Source: HT1-32 sp040219025
Lineage (GTDB): Bacteria; Pseudomonadota; Alphaproteobacteria; Rhodospirillales; HT1-32
Direction of reading: 5' to 3'
Assembly (NCBI GenBank): GCA_040219025.1
Contig: JAVJTE010000027.1
Coordinates: forward strand, 124,001 to 188,000
Length of the DNA stretch: 64,000 bases
Below the pieces are notes generated by a model. That model worked only from the letters and a program-made list of their open reading frames with translations, did not search any database and had not been told where the DNA came from. A program made the translations under genes and the position numbers. Shown piece after piece: positions 49,832 to 58,683 of this stretch; position 1 is the stretch's first letter; each line of letters starts with the position of its first letter.

Positions 49832-51154
49832 ATGAATCTCCACACACATGCCCTTCGTCTTGCCGCCGCGGGCAAGCCCGTTCGTGTCGGCCTCATCGGG
49901 GCGGGCAAATTCGGATCGATGTTTCTGTCACAGGTGCCGACGACGCCCGGCCTGACTGTTACGACCATTGCCGACCTTGACCCCGACCGGGCGCGGGCGG
50001 CTTGTGCAAATGTCGGCTGGGACCAGCATCGCATTGCCGCCACCCGCTTCATCGACAGTGGCGAGGCACTTTGTGCGCTGACCGATGTGGATGTGGTGAT
50101 TGAAGCCACCGGCCATCCTGGTGCCGGTATCCGGCATGCGCTGTCGGCATTTGAAAACGGCAAGCATATCGTCATGGTCAATGTCGAGGCTGACGTGCTG
50201 GCCGGTGCGGCACTGGCCCGTCGCGCTGATGAAGCCGGGGTGGTCTATACCATGGCCTATGGTGACCAGCCGGCGCTGGTGTCCGAACAGGTTGAATGGG
50301 CACGGGCCAGCGGATTCAAGGTGGTCTGTGCCGGCAAGGGAACCAAGTATCTGCCGGAATATCACCATGTCACACCGGAAGATGTCTGGGGCCATTATGG
50401 TCTGACACCGGAAGAAGCGAAGGCCGCGGGCATGAATCCGCAGATGTTCAATTCCTTCCTCGACGGCACCAAGTCTGCCATCGAAATGGCGGCAATCGCC
50501 AATGGCTGTGATCTCACCGTGCCGGTTGATGGTCTGGCCTTCCCGCCCTGTGGTGTGGATGACCTGCCGCAACTGCTGCGTCCGAAATCGGAAGGCGGTA
50601 TCCTTGAAGGCTCCGGCATGGTCGAGGTGGTCTCGTCGCTGGAGCGTGATGGCCGTCCGGTGTTCCGTGATCTGCGCTGGGGTGTTTATGTGGTGTTTGA
50701 GGCACCGAACGATTATGCCGCCGCCTGTTTCCGTCAGTACGGCATGACGACTGATTCAACCGGGCGCTTTGCCGCGATGTACAAACCCTATCACCTGATC
50801 GGCCTCGAACTGGGTATCTCGGTCCTGTCTGCCGCCATTCATGGCGAATCTACCGGCCGCAACCGCGGCTTCCGGGGGGATGCGGTTGCCACAGCAAAGC
50901 GTGACCTGAAGGCCGGGGAGATGCTGGATGGCGAGGGTGGCTTTACCGTCTGGGGCAAGCTGATGCCGGCGGATGCCAGCCTGAAAGTTGGTGGCCTGCC
51001 GATCGGCCTGGCGCATAATCTGCGCTTGAAAAATGACGTGGCCATGGATCGTCCGGTGACATTCGCGGATGTGGAGATCGACGAGACAACAGAGCCGGTG
51101 CGTATTCGTCGCGAAGCCGAACAGCTGGGTGCCCTCGCGATGGCGGCGGAATAA
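49832..51154 (+). CDS. NAD(P)-dependent oxidoreductase with C-terminal SAF-like domain
   Basis: 440 residues. VRVGLIGAGKFGSMFLSQVP is a DapB/homoserine dehydrogenase-type Rossmann turn; VVIEATGHPGAGIRHA and YGDQPALVSEQVEWARASGFKVV follow. The C-terminal part (VATAKRDLKAGEMLDGEGGFTVWGKL) looks like an SAF domain, as in sugar-acid or UxaA-type proteins. Such proteins occur in catabolic operons for acidic sugars or amino-acid-like compounds; the reaction is undefined. Twelve bases after the dioxygenase and five before the aminoacylase. Confidence 0.75.
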   Translation: MNLHTHALRLAAAGKPVRVGLIGAGKFGSMFLSQVPTTPGLTVTTIADLDPDRARAACANVGWDQHRIAATRFIDSGEALCALTDVDVVIEATGHPGAGIRHALSAFENGKHIVMVNVEADVLAGAALARRADEAGVVYTMAYGDQPALVSEQVEWARASGFKVVCAGKGTKYLPEYHHVTPEDVWGHYGLTPEEAKAAGMNPQMFNSFLDGTKSAIEMAAIANGCDLTVPVDGLAFPPCGVDDLPQLLRPKSEGGILEGSGMVEVVSSLERDGRPVFRDLRWGVYVVFEAPNDYAAACFRQYGMTTDSTGRFAAMYKPYHLIGLELGISVLSAAIHGESTGRNRGFRGDAVATAKRDLKAGEMLDGEGGFTVWGKLMPADASLKVGGLPIGLAHNLRLKNDVAMDRPVTFADVEIDETTEPVRIRREAEQLGALAMAAE

Positions 51155-51158
51155 TCGC

Positions 51159-52841
51159 ATGGCTGATTTTCTGATACGCGGCGCGACAGTGTATGACGGC
51201 ACCGGCGGCCCGGCTTTCCGGGGGGATGTTGCGGTTGCGGGTGGCCGCATCATCGCAATGGGTGAAAACCTGAAGGTTGACGCCGCCGAGGTGGTGGAGG
51301 CAGATGGTCTGGCCCTGATGCCGGGGATTATCGACAGCCATACCCATTACGATGCGCAGATCACCTGGGACCCCTATCTCAATCCGTCCCCGGCGCTGGG
51401 GGTGACCACCTGCATCATCGGCAATTGCGGATTCACCATCGCCCCCAGCCGCCCGGAGGACCGTGATCTCTGCATGCGCAACCTGACGCAGGTCGAGGGG
51501 ATGAGCATCGAGGCGCTGCGCAGCGGCATCGACTGGTCGTTCCAGACCTTTCCGGAATATCTCGACCGGATCGAAGACCGGGGGGTGACCCCCAATGTGG
51601 CGGCCTTCATCGGCCATTCCAGTCTGCGCACCTGGGCGATGGGTGCGGATGCCACGGAACGTGCGGCAAATGAAGACGAGATCGGGATGATGGCCGGCAT
51701 CGTTCGCGATGCCATGAAGGCCGGTGCGGTTGGTTTCGCCACCTCGACAGCCCCGCAGCATAATGGTGATGCGGGCAAACCGATGCCGTCGCGCCTCGCC
51801 GACGACAGGGAACTGATGGCGCTGGCGAAGGCCATGGGGGCGGATGGCAAGGGTGTCTTCATGCTGACCCGCGGCGGTCAGACAACGATTCCCTGGCTGG
51901 AACAGATGTCTGTCGAAAGTGGCCGCCCGGTGATGATTGCGGCCCTGCTGCACAGCCCGAACAAGCCGACCGCAACCTTCGAGGCGCTGGACGAGATCGC
52001 CGCTGCACAGGATCGCGGCGTGCCGTTGTATGGTCAGGTCTCCTGCTGCCCGCTGACCTTTGAATTCACTTTCAGATCGGCCTATCCGTTTGAGAGCATT
52101 ACGGCGTGGAAACCGGCCATGACGGCACCGAAGGGTCAGGTCGCCTCGATCCTCGCCGACCCGTCATTCCGGCAGTCGGTGCGTGACGAGCTGAAAACCG
52201 TCAACCCGATCCGCCTGTTCAATGGCGACTGGGACAAGGTGGGTATCATTCAGACCGGCAAGCCGGAGAACGCACATCTTGAACATGCGACGATTGCCGC
52301 CCGCGCTGCCGAAGCCGGCGTCGACCCGCTGGACTGGATGCTGGACCTGTCGTTGTCGGAAAATCTGGAAACGCTGTTCTACGCCCATGTGCTGAATTCC
52401 GATGAAGAGGCGGTGGGCCGGATGATGCGCCATCCCCATGCGTCCATCGCCCTGTCGGATGCGGGGGCGCATCTGTCGTTCTTCTGTGATGCCGGTTATG
52501 GCCTGCATCTGCTCGGCCACTGGTCACGCGACCTCGGTGCCCTGCCGATTGAAACTGCGATCTGGCAACTGACCGGGCGCCCGGCGGATATCTATGGTAT
52601 TCAGGGGCGCGGCTATCTGAAACCGGGCATGGCCGCTGACCTGCTGCTGTTCGACCCGGCGACGGTGGGGCGTGGCAAAAGCTATCGCATTTTCGACCTG
52701 CCTGCGGGTGCGCCGCGTCTGAATACGGACGCGCTTGGCTTGCAGGCTGTCTGGGTCAACGGGGTAAAGGTCGCCGGTGCGGACGGCCCCGTCCCCGGTT
52801 GCGGCACCCCCGGCCAGCTGCTGCGCGACTTCGCGGGATAG
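51159..52841 (+). CDS. N-acyl-D-amino-acid deacylase family amidohydrolase
   Basis: 560 residues. MADFLIRGATVYDGTGGPAF begins, PGIIDSHTHYDAQ carries the HxH metal ligands, TTCIIGNCGFTIAP the bridging Cys, and the C-terminus IALSDAGAHLSFFCDAGYG the catalytic Asp. D-aminoacylases release free D-amino acids from N-acyl forms; other members cleave N-acyl or dihydropyrimidine-like amides. The frame overlaps the oxidoreductase gene, but the ATG four bases after its stop is the natural start. Last gene of the operon. Confidence 0.88.
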   Translation: MADFLIRGATVYDGTGGPAFRGDVAVAGGRIIAMGENLKVDAAEVVEADGLALMPGIIDSHTHYDAQITWDPYLNPSPALGVTTCIIGNCGFTIAPSRPEDRDLCMRNLTQVEGMSIEALRSGIDWSFQTFPEYLDRIEDRGVTPNVAAFIGHSSLRTWAMGADATERAANEDEIGMMAGIVRDAMKAGAVGFATSTAPQHNGDAGKPMPSRLADDRELMALAKAMGADGKGVFMLTRGGQTTIPWLEQMSVESGRPVMIAALLHSPNKPTATFEALDEIAAAQDRGVPLYGQVSCCPLTFEFTFRSAYPFESITAWKPAMTAPKGQVASILADPSFRQSVRDELKTVNPIRLFNGDWDKVGIIQTGKPENAHLEHATIAARAAEAGVDPLDWMLDLSLSENLETLFYAHVLNSDEEAVGRMMRHPHASIALSDAGAHLSFFCDAGYGLHLLGHWSRDLGALPIETAIWQLTGRPADIYGIQGRGYLKPGMAADLLLFDPATVGRGKSYRIFDLPAGAPRLNTDALGLQAVWVNGVKVAGADGPVPGCGTPGQLLRDFAG

Positions 52842-52886
52842 CGGGAAGGGTCGCCCTGTAAGGTAGCGGAGGCATGATTCCATATT

Positions 52887-52969
52887 TCCTCATCCTGAAC
52901 CCGTTTCAGGATCCTTTGCAGAAGCATGAGGGCGTTGAGGGAGATCCTGAAACAAGTTCAGGACGAGGA
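52887..52969. repeat. Inverted repeat element
   Basis: TCCTCATCCTGAACCCGTTTCAGGATC faces GATCCTGAAACAAGTTCAGGACGAGGA across about 30 bases. It shares the CTCATCCTGA theme with the elements at 43.2 and 45.7 kb. It lies after the aminoacylase gene. Confidence 0.65.
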
Positions 52970-52988
52970 GAGGGGTCAGAGAGAACTT

Positions 52989-53020
52989 ATGCCATCCCGG
53001 GTTTACGCCCGGGATGGCAT
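52989..53020. terminator. Perfect palindrome between convergent genes, probable bidirectional terminator
   Basis: ATGCCATCCCGGG-TTTACG-CCCGGGATGGCAT has 13-base perfect arms and a six-base loop, located eight bases from the YHS stop. Its CCCGGGATG core links it to the palindromic family at 30.4 and 35.5 kb. No T-tract, so the terminator role is by position only. Confidence 0.5.
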
Positions 53021-53027
53021 GGCCGGA

Positions 53028-53510
53028 TCAGAGATCACGGGCTGCGGTGTGCCGGATTTTTTTCCAGTTCTGTTCAGCCTTGGCAATCACCCCTGCGCGG
53101 TCCTGCTGGAAAGCCTTGTAGATTTCCTCATTGAGGAAGACGTAAAGCTTGCCGTTCTGGACGGCAGCATATTTCGGATCGCCGTCGAATTTCTTGCCGA
53201 CGGAGACGCCAAAGGTGCAGAAGCCGCCGTTCTGTGGCAGGTAACGGGCTGGCGATTTCCTGAACGCCTGCAGGTTTTCGTCCGAGGAAAAGTAATAGGC
53301 AACACCGTCATGCACCGCGGTATGGACTGCCGTGCCCTCAATCCGGTTTCCAAGATCAAGGAAAGCCACGGGATCGATACCATGCAGGCCGAGCGGAGCG
53401 CCCGCCGCCGTAAAGCCGGCGACAGTATTATGCTCGTCGGAGGCAATTGCCGGGGTGACCAGGGTTGTTACGGCCAGCAAAGCAGCCGCGAGTGTGATTG
53501 ATTTGTTCAT
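53028..53510 (-). CDS. Exported YHS domain-containing protein
   Basis: 160 residues with signal peptide MNKSITLAAALLAVTTLVTPAIA. The YHS-type core is ...GLHGIDPVAFLDLGN, VAYYFSSDENLQAFRKSPARYLPQNGGFCTFGVSVGKKFDGDP, with YLPQNGGFC replacing the usual CPVCG zinc loop. These small periplasmic proteins are thought to bind metals. It follows the carboxymuconolactone decarboxylase-like gene, on the same strand, by 40 bases. Confidence 0.87.
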   Translation of the reverse strand: MNKSITLAAALLAVTTLVTPAIASDEHNTVAGFTAAGAPLGLHGIDPVAFLDLGNRIEGTAVHTAVHDGVAYYFSSDENLQAFRKSPARYLPQNGGFCTFGVSVGKKFDGDPKYAAVQNGKLYVFLNEEIYKAFQQDRAGVIAKAEQNWKKIRHTAARDL

Positions 53511-53550
53511 CTTGAAGTACCTTTCAGTATTTGCCGGGATTGGCTGTTAA

Positions 53551-54102
53551 TCACGCCGCAGCAGCGTCATCAGTCCGCACCAGCGGGAAGTCGATGTCGG
53601 TGTCTGCGATATGGTTGAGGTAGTTGGTGAAAATGTTGAGCACCGTCAGTGCGATGGTCTCAACAATTTCCTCTTCCGAGAGACCCGATTTGCGGGCCAT
53701 CTGGAGGTCGTCGTCGCTGACCCGTCCCCGGGTCGTGACGATTCGCGTGACAAAGCGGAGAACCGCTGCGACACGCGAATTTTCTGACTGTCCGGTGAGG
53801 TTGAGCGACAATTCGCCGGGTTTCAGCCCGGTCATGCCGCCAACTGCCGTGTGGGCGGACGCACAGTAGTCGCAGCCGTTTGCCCCTGCTACAGCGAGGG
53901 CAATCTGCTCGCGTTCAGCCGCCGAAAAACATCCCCCGGCCAGAGCGCCGGACAGTTCCAGGTAACCGGCCAGTGCTGCCGATGACCGGGCCATGGTTGC
54001 GATGATGTTGGGCACGCCACCCATCTGGCGACGGACAGCGGTCAGCAGTACCGTTGTCTTCTCGGACGCTGTGGCTTCTTCGATGCGGGATATACGTTGC
54101 AT
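53551..54102 (-). CDS. Carboxymuconolactone decarboxylase (AhpD-like) family protein
   Basis: 183 residues. GYLELSGALAGGCFSAAEREQIALAVAGANGCDYCASAHTAVG contains the CxxC-x3-H redox motif of AhpD-like alkylhydroperoxidases. The protein is probably cytoplasmic and dimeric or larger. It lies between an AraC regulator and an exported YHS protein, all on one strand, suggesting a small stress or redox operon controlled by the AraC protein. Confidence 0.88.
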   Translation of the reverse strand: MQRISRIEEATASEKTTVLLTAVRRQMGGVPNIIATMARSSAALAGYLELSGALAGGCFSAAEREQIALAVAGANGCDYCASAHTAVGGMTGLKPGELSLNLTGQSENSRVAAVLRFVTRIVTTRGRVSDDDLQMARKSGLSEEEIVETIALTVLNIFTNYLNHIADTDIDFPLVRTDDAAAA

Positions 54103-54220
54103 TCTTCTCTCCGGTTGTTGTCGTTGGTGACTGGAGAGAAAATGTCCCGATCTGGACTATATATCAATTCAATGGCGTAATATCTGGATTATCTGCAAAT
54201 CATATCGGACGATCTGCATG

Positions 54221-55147
54221 TTATTCAGGGTTCTTTCGGTAGGCAAGAGGGGTGATTCCAAACCGGTTTGCGAAAGCGCGGCTGAAAGCGGCAGGTGACT
54301 GATAGCCGGTTTCGGCGGCAATCTGCTGGATGCTGCCCCTCGATTTCTCAAGCAGGGCAAGGGATTTCTGTAGTCGCCAGTCCGCAAGATAGGCCATCGG
54401 ACCGCTGCCGATCAGTTCACGGAACCGTTCTGCAAACCGGCTTCGGGACATCCCGATTTCACTGGCGAGGCGATCAACTGTCCAGGGTTCGCCCGGCCGG
54501 GAATGGACAAGCCGCAGGGCTTTGCCGATATGATGGTCCTGAAAGGCGTCGAGAATTGCCGAGAGCCCGTCGCTGCCACGGATGCCGAGACTCAGCATTT
54601 CGATAAAGACAATTTCGGATAGTCTGGTAACGGCAGCGGCGGACCCCATTTCGCCCGAGAACATGCGGCGGGCGACGAGCCGGAGCATGTCATCCAGCCA
54701 CGGCTGGCGCGCCCGCATGGCCGATGTGATAACGATATGATCCGGCAGCGCGCCCAGCAGCGGGTGATCCGCATGCGGGCGGAAAGTGAAATGCCCGCAG
54801 ATCAGCTGCGTGCTGGCCTCCGGGTCGCCATCGCCGAGAGACAGCAGCCCGTTGCCATCATATCCGGCTCTGGTGAGGACAGATTCCAGTGGCGGGGCGC
54901 TGCGGCCCGGGTCATCTGCCAGAACATGGCTGAGACCGCGGGGGATCAGGATCATGTCACCCGGGCCCAGACGGATGAAGTTACCGCCGGCAACCGACGC
55001 AAAACAGACGCCCTGCACGACCAGATGAAACCGGGCCGCTCCGCTAAGGTCCGGTACAGTTACGGCCCATGGCGCGGAGAAATCAGTCCGGAAATAGAGC
55101 GCGCCTTTCAGATCTAGCGTCCCCAGAATATCGTCAAGCACATCCAT
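54221..55147 (-). CDS. AraC family transcriptional regulator
   Basis: 308 residues. The N-terminal cupin-like domain (LVVQGVCFASVAGGNFIRLGPGDMILIPRGLSHVL) precedes the tandem helix-turn-helix WTVDRLASEIGMSRSRFAERFRELIGSGPMAYLADWRLQ, ending SPAAFSRAFANRFGITPLAYR. This AraC_binding plus HTH layout is typical of the AraC/cupin group that regulates AhpD-like genes. The downstream carboxymuconolactone and YHS genes on the same strand are likely targets. Confidence 0.88.
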   Translation of the reverse strand: MDVLDDILGTLDLKGALYFRTDFSAPWAVTVPDLSGAARFHLVVQGVCFASVAGGNFIRLGPGDMILIPRGLSHVLADDPGRSAPPLESVLTRAGYDGNGLLSLGDGDPEASTQLICGHFTFRPHADHPLLGALPDHIVITSAMRARQPWLDDMLRLVARRMFSGEMGSAAAVTRLSEIVFIEMLSLGIRGSDGLSAILDAFQDHHIGKALRLVHSRPGEPWTVDRLASEIGMSRSRFAERFRELIGSGPMAYLADWRLQKSLALLEKSRGSIQQIAAETGYQSPAAFSRAFANRFGITPLAYRKNPE

Positions 55148-55284
55148 GATTGATAATTTATCCTGTTTGGTGAGACGTTAAGCAAAATATATGATTTAAT
55201 ATCGCGGATTGAAACCCGCTTTGTGGCAGCGCGAGTCAGGGCGACGCTGTGCCACGCCACCCCGACGGATCCGGCCATGACGCC

Positions 55285-55731
55285 CTATTCACCGGTCTTG
55301 ATCTGATAGCGGACCCAGTCATCGGCGGGGCGGAAGCTGTCATAGAGGTGGCGGGCGATGGTGTTGTCATGTTCGGTGAACCAGTACAGACGGGACCAGC
55401 CGCGGGATTTTGATAACGCCAGAAGGTCGTTCATCAGGGCCTTGCCGACGCCCGACCCGCGGGCGGACTGATCAACATACAGATCTTCCAGATAGCAGAT
55501 CGGGGTGGCGACCGAGGTGCCGTCATGCAGGACGCAGTTGGCAAAGCCGATGACGCTGCCCGCGTCATTTTCCGCAACCCGGCAGAACAGGCTGCTGTCC
55601 GGATCCAGAATACGCTGCCAGGTTCCGGTGGTGATGCTGTCCGCCTGCTCAAGGCCAATGAAGTCAAGATAGCCGGTGAGTAACTGCCGCCAGCTGCTTT
55701 CATCTTCGGCACGGGCATCTCTGATATTCAT
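55285..55731 (-). CDS. GNAT family N-acetyltransferase
   Basis: 148 residues beginning MNIRDARAEDESSW. CYLEDLYVDQSARGSGVGKALMNDLL is the acetyl-CoA loop (RGSGVG) and the end EHDNTIARHLYDSF is typical of the subfamily. The longer frame upstream overlaps the divergent DUF1761 gene and lacks GNAT features. It is similar to the GNAT at 8.3 kb. Substrate unknown. Confidence 0.87.
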   Translation of the reverse strand: MNIRDARAEDESSWRQLLTGYLDFIGLEQADSITTGTWQRILDPDSSLFCRVAENDAGSVIGFANCVLHDGTSVATPICYLEDLYVDQSARGSGVGKALMNDLLALSKSRGWSRLYWFTEHDNTIARHLYDSFRPADDWVRYQIKTGE

Positions 55732-55821
55732 GGCATCCTCTATGGCTGGTCTGCAGTTGGTGATAGTCTCGCGCTCTGCGGCCGGAAATCCAGTGCCAGC
55801 TTTCAGGAGAGGATCAGACCA

Positions 55822-56220
55822 ATGTCGTTTGCGGGAATGAATTATCTGGCCGTGCCGGTTGCGTCTATCGCCGGTTTTGCCTTCGGAGCGCTGTGGTACA
55901 CGATCCTCGGCCGGCGCTGGATGGCGGCACTTGGCTGGACAGAACAGCCGTAGCCGGATCCGAAGGTCTTTGCGATGACCTTTGTCTGCCAGCTTGTCAT
56001 GGCCTTCATGATGGCCGGGCTGATAGGTCATCTGGGCGAGATGACGCTGCGCAATGCGGTCATCGCCGGCGGCTTTGTCTGGATCGGGTTTGTGCTGCCG
56101 ACGATGATCGTCAATCACCGGTTTCAGGGCATGCGCTGGTCCCTCACCCTGATCGACGGCGGGCACTGGCTGGGCGTTCTGCTGGTCATCGGTGCGGTGA
56201 TCGGCCTGTTCGGCGTCTGA
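55822..56220 (+). pseudogene. DUF1761 membrane protein gene interrupted by an in-frame TAG
   Basis: Reading from ATG 55822 (AGGAGAGGA upstream) gives MSFAGMNYLAVPVASIAGFA, FGALWYTILGRRWMAALGW, TEQP, then TAG at 55951, then PDPKVFAMTFVCQLVMAFMM and on to HWLGVLLVIGAVIGLFGV in the same frame. Together this is a typical DUF1761 protein of about 132 residues with four membrane helices. The single stop codon, without frameshift, suggests a recent nonsense mutation or an assembly error. A restart at ATG 55975 would make an 81-residue protein without the first helix. Confidence 0.85.
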
Positions 56221-56229
56221 AGGATATCG

Positions 56230-57666
56230 CTATGCCCGGCTGGTTGCGGGCAGGGATATCACGGCCCGCAGCCCCCCGGCGTCGCGATTGGCAAGGGTGA
56301 CGTCGCCGCCATGTGAGCGGGCGATTGTCCGGGCGATGGTCAGGCCGAGGCCGGTACCGCCACTATCCTTGTTGCGGGCTTCATCCAGCCGCTCGAAGGC
56401 ATCAAAAACACGGGCAAGGTCGGCCTCCGGAATGCCCGGCCCGTCATCCTCGATGAGGATCTCGATATGGTCGCCCGCATCTGTCACATCAACAGTGGCC
56501 TGGCCGCCATAATTGACCGCGTTCTGGAGCAGGTTGCGGATCGCACGGCCCAGCGCCACCGGCCGGCATCGGGTGGTTACCCGGGTCTCCCCGACAAGAC
56601 GGACGGCGGTGTTCATCCCTTCCATATCGTCGACCAGGCTCTCGACCAGTGCGGTGATGTCGGTTTGCCGGGCGGTTTCGCCGTCGGAGGCATCGCGGGC
56701 AAAGTTCAGGGCCGATTCCGCCATCTGATGCATGTCGTTCAGCTGGCGCTGCATCCGCTCCCGCAGCTCGTCATCCTCGATGAATTCGGTCTGCAGCTTC
56801 AGCGAGGTGATGGGGGTGCGCAGGTCGTGACCCAGTGCCGCCAGCATGCGGGTACGGTCGGTAATCATCCGGTGCAGCCGGTCCTGCATCAGGTTGAAGG
56901 CGCGAATGGTCTCGCGCAGATCGGCAGGCCCGGCCTCCGCAATCGGGCTGACCGTCTCGCCCCGCCCCATCCTGTCGGCGGCACCGGACAGATGTTCAAG
57001 CGGACGGGTTACCCGGCGGACGGCCAGAATAATAACCAGTGCCAGCACAGTGCCGGTGATCAGAAAGGACAGCAGGATCGACAGGCCGATCTTGCTGGTA
57101 CGCTGGCGATAATCGAGGCCGGCATTCAGCCACCGGCCATCCCGCAAGCCGATGGACAGTACAAGGTCGGGCCGGAAACTGTCACCTTCATGACGGCGAC
57201 CCCGGTCATGATCATCATCATCGTCATGGTCTCGATCGTCGTCGATCCGCTGTGGCAGTCTGGCCGATGACAGCAGTCGCTGCCTGTCACCAAACCGGAT
57301 GTCACGGTTCTGGCCGATTCTCTGTCGCAATGACCGGACCCGCTCATCGACGTCCTGCCAGTCATGGTCGGGCCGCATGATGCCTTCCTGCAGAACCGGC
57401 CTGCGGGTGACCCAGAAGGTCAGAAAGTTTGACGAGGTCGCAGCGGTGAGCTGGCGGCCAAGCGACGGCGGCGCATTTTCAATAATCCGCACCGTGATCG
57501 CCAGCCGGTCGAGCAGGCGGGCACTTTCAAATTCACGGATCGAGTCACGCCGGTCGAGTGTGATGAAGATGAAGACGATGATCTGTGACAGCACAAACCC
57601 GGCGACGACCAGGGTGATCATCTGGCTGGCCATCCGCTTTGGCCAGAGATGCGCCAGCCATTTCAT
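56230..57666 (-). CDS. Sensor histidine kinase with Asp/His-rich periplasmic patch
   Basis: 478 residues. Helix 1 (about 14-38), a periplasmic domain to about 190, helix 2 (IGLSILLSFLITGTVLALVIILAV), HAMP, HisKA with ALGHDLRTPITSLK, and HATPase with NLLQNAVNYGG and GGTGLGLTIAR. The periplasmic part holds a run of acidic and His residues at 142-162 (DDDRDHDDDDDHDRGRRHEGD), likely binding a divalent cation. It overlaps the response regulator gene by four bases; the divergent EF-hand gene is a likely target. EnvZ/PhoQ-like architecture. Confidence 0.9.
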   Translation of the reverse strand: MKWLAHLWPKRMASQMITLVVAGFVLSQIIVFIFITLDRRDSIREFESARLLDRLAITVRIIENAPPSLGRQLTAATSSNFLTFWVTRRPVLQEGIMRPDHDWQDVDERVRSLRQRIGQNRDIRFGDRQRLLSSARLPQRIDDDRDHDDDDDHDRGRRHEGDSFRPDLVLSIGLRDGRWLNAGLDYRQRTSKIGLSILLSFLITGTVLALVIILAVRRVTRPLEHLSGAADRMGRGETVSPIAEAGPADLRETIRAFNLMQDRLHRMITDRTRMLAALGHDLRTPITSLKLQTEFIEDDELRERMQRQLNDMHQMAESALNFARDASDGETARQTDITALVESLVDDMEGMNTAVRLVGETRVTTRCRPVALGRAIRNLLQNAVNYGGQATVDVTDAGDHIEILIEDDGPGIPEADLARVFDAFERLDEARNKDSGGTGLGLTIARTIARSHGGDVTLANRDAGGLRAVISLPATSRA

Positions 57667-58382
57667 TCCCGTTCCACCCCGGCAGTGAACATATAGCCGC
57701 CGCCCCAGACGGTGGTAATCAGTTCCGGCGATTTCGGATCGCGTTCCAGCTTGCGGCGCAGGCGGCTGACCCGGTTGTCGATACTGCGGTCGAAGGGCTG
57801 GGCGCTGCGGCCGCTGGCCAGATCGAGCAGCTGCTCGCGCGACAGCACGCGCCGGGGATGGTCGAGGAAGACCGCCAGCAGGCGGTATTCGGCGGTCCCC
57901 AGCGGAATGCTGATATCCTGCTCGTCGATCAGTTCGCGCTGCAGCGGTTTCAGCCGCCAGCGGTCAAACCGGACGAGGTCCGCATCCTCCAGTGCCGGTG
58001 TATCACTACGGCTGTCGCTGCGGCGAAGCACGGCCTTGATCCGGGCGACCAGTTCGCGCGGCTCGAACGGCTTGTTGACATAATCATCGGCCCCCAGTTC
58101 CAGCCCGAGAATGCGGTCGGCGCTTTCGGTGACGGCGGTCAGCATGATGACGGGAAGCTCGCTTTTCTGACGGATGTCGCGCAGCAGGCTGAGCCCGTCC
58201 TCGCCCGGCATCATCACATCAAGGACGACCAGATCAATGGCGGCGGCTTCCATCACCTTGCGGGCACGGGCCGCATTCTCGGCCAGTGTCGTGCGATAGC
58301 CGTGGCGTTGCAGATAGCGCGCCAGCGGCTCGCGTATATCGCGATGGTCGTCGACAACCAGTATATGCGGTTCGCTGCTCAT
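57663..58382 (-). CDS. OmpR-family response regulator
   Basis: 239 residues. Receiver: ILVVDDHRDIREPLARYL, phosphoacceptor in LVVLDVMMPGEDG, and TGLELGADDYVNKPFEPREL; C-terminal winged helix with LSREQLLDLASGRSAQPFDRSIDNRVSRLRRKLE ending TVWGGGYMF. Partner of the overlapping histidine kinase gene. The start codon is the ATG of MSSEPHILVVDD. Direct repeats upstream of the divergent EF-hand gene are candidate binding sites. Confidence 0.92.
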   Translation of the reverse strand: MSSEPHILVVDDHRDIREPLARYLQRHGYRTTLAENAARARKVMEAAAIDLVVLDVMMPGEDGLSLLRDIRQKSELPVIMLTAVTESADRILGLELGADDYVNKPFEPRELVARIKAVLRRSDSRSDTPALEDADLVRFDRWRLKPLQRELIDEQDISIPLGTAEYRLLAVFLDHPRRVLSREQLLDLASGRSAQPFDRSIDNRVSRLRRKLERDPKSPELITTVWGGGYMFTAGVERE

Positions 58383-58574
58383 TCGGTTTTCCTGCCGGGC
58401 CTGTCAGTCTATAGCGCCAATGCGGGGGTGTGGGCCAATCGGATGATGTAACAAATTGTATCACAGCATTCCGGCCAAAGGCCCCGCGCCGGTCTGAAGG
58501 AGAGGGCGTGATGCGGGGGGAATATGGCCCCGGGACCCGCCCCGCCCGGCCATTCAGCACGGCAGAGCCTGTGC

Positions 58575-58619
58575 GATGACACAGTTTGCGACAGTTTAGT
58601 GCCGGTGATGACAAACTTT
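58575..58619 (+). promoter_or_regulatory. Direct repeats in the EF-hand/response-regulator spacer
   Basis: In the 301-base divergent spacer, ACAGTTT occurs at 58581 and 58591, one helical turn apart, and GATGACA at 58575 and 58607; the second is followed by AACTTT. Tandem sites at 10-11 base spacing are how OmpR-type regulators bind. The rest of the spacer (58383-58570) is GC-rich with no clear gene. Confidence 0.45.
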
Positions 58620-58683
58620 CAGGACATCTTCCGGGCATTGTCTGCCTTGTCGAAAGACATAACCCCACGAAGGAAACCAGATA

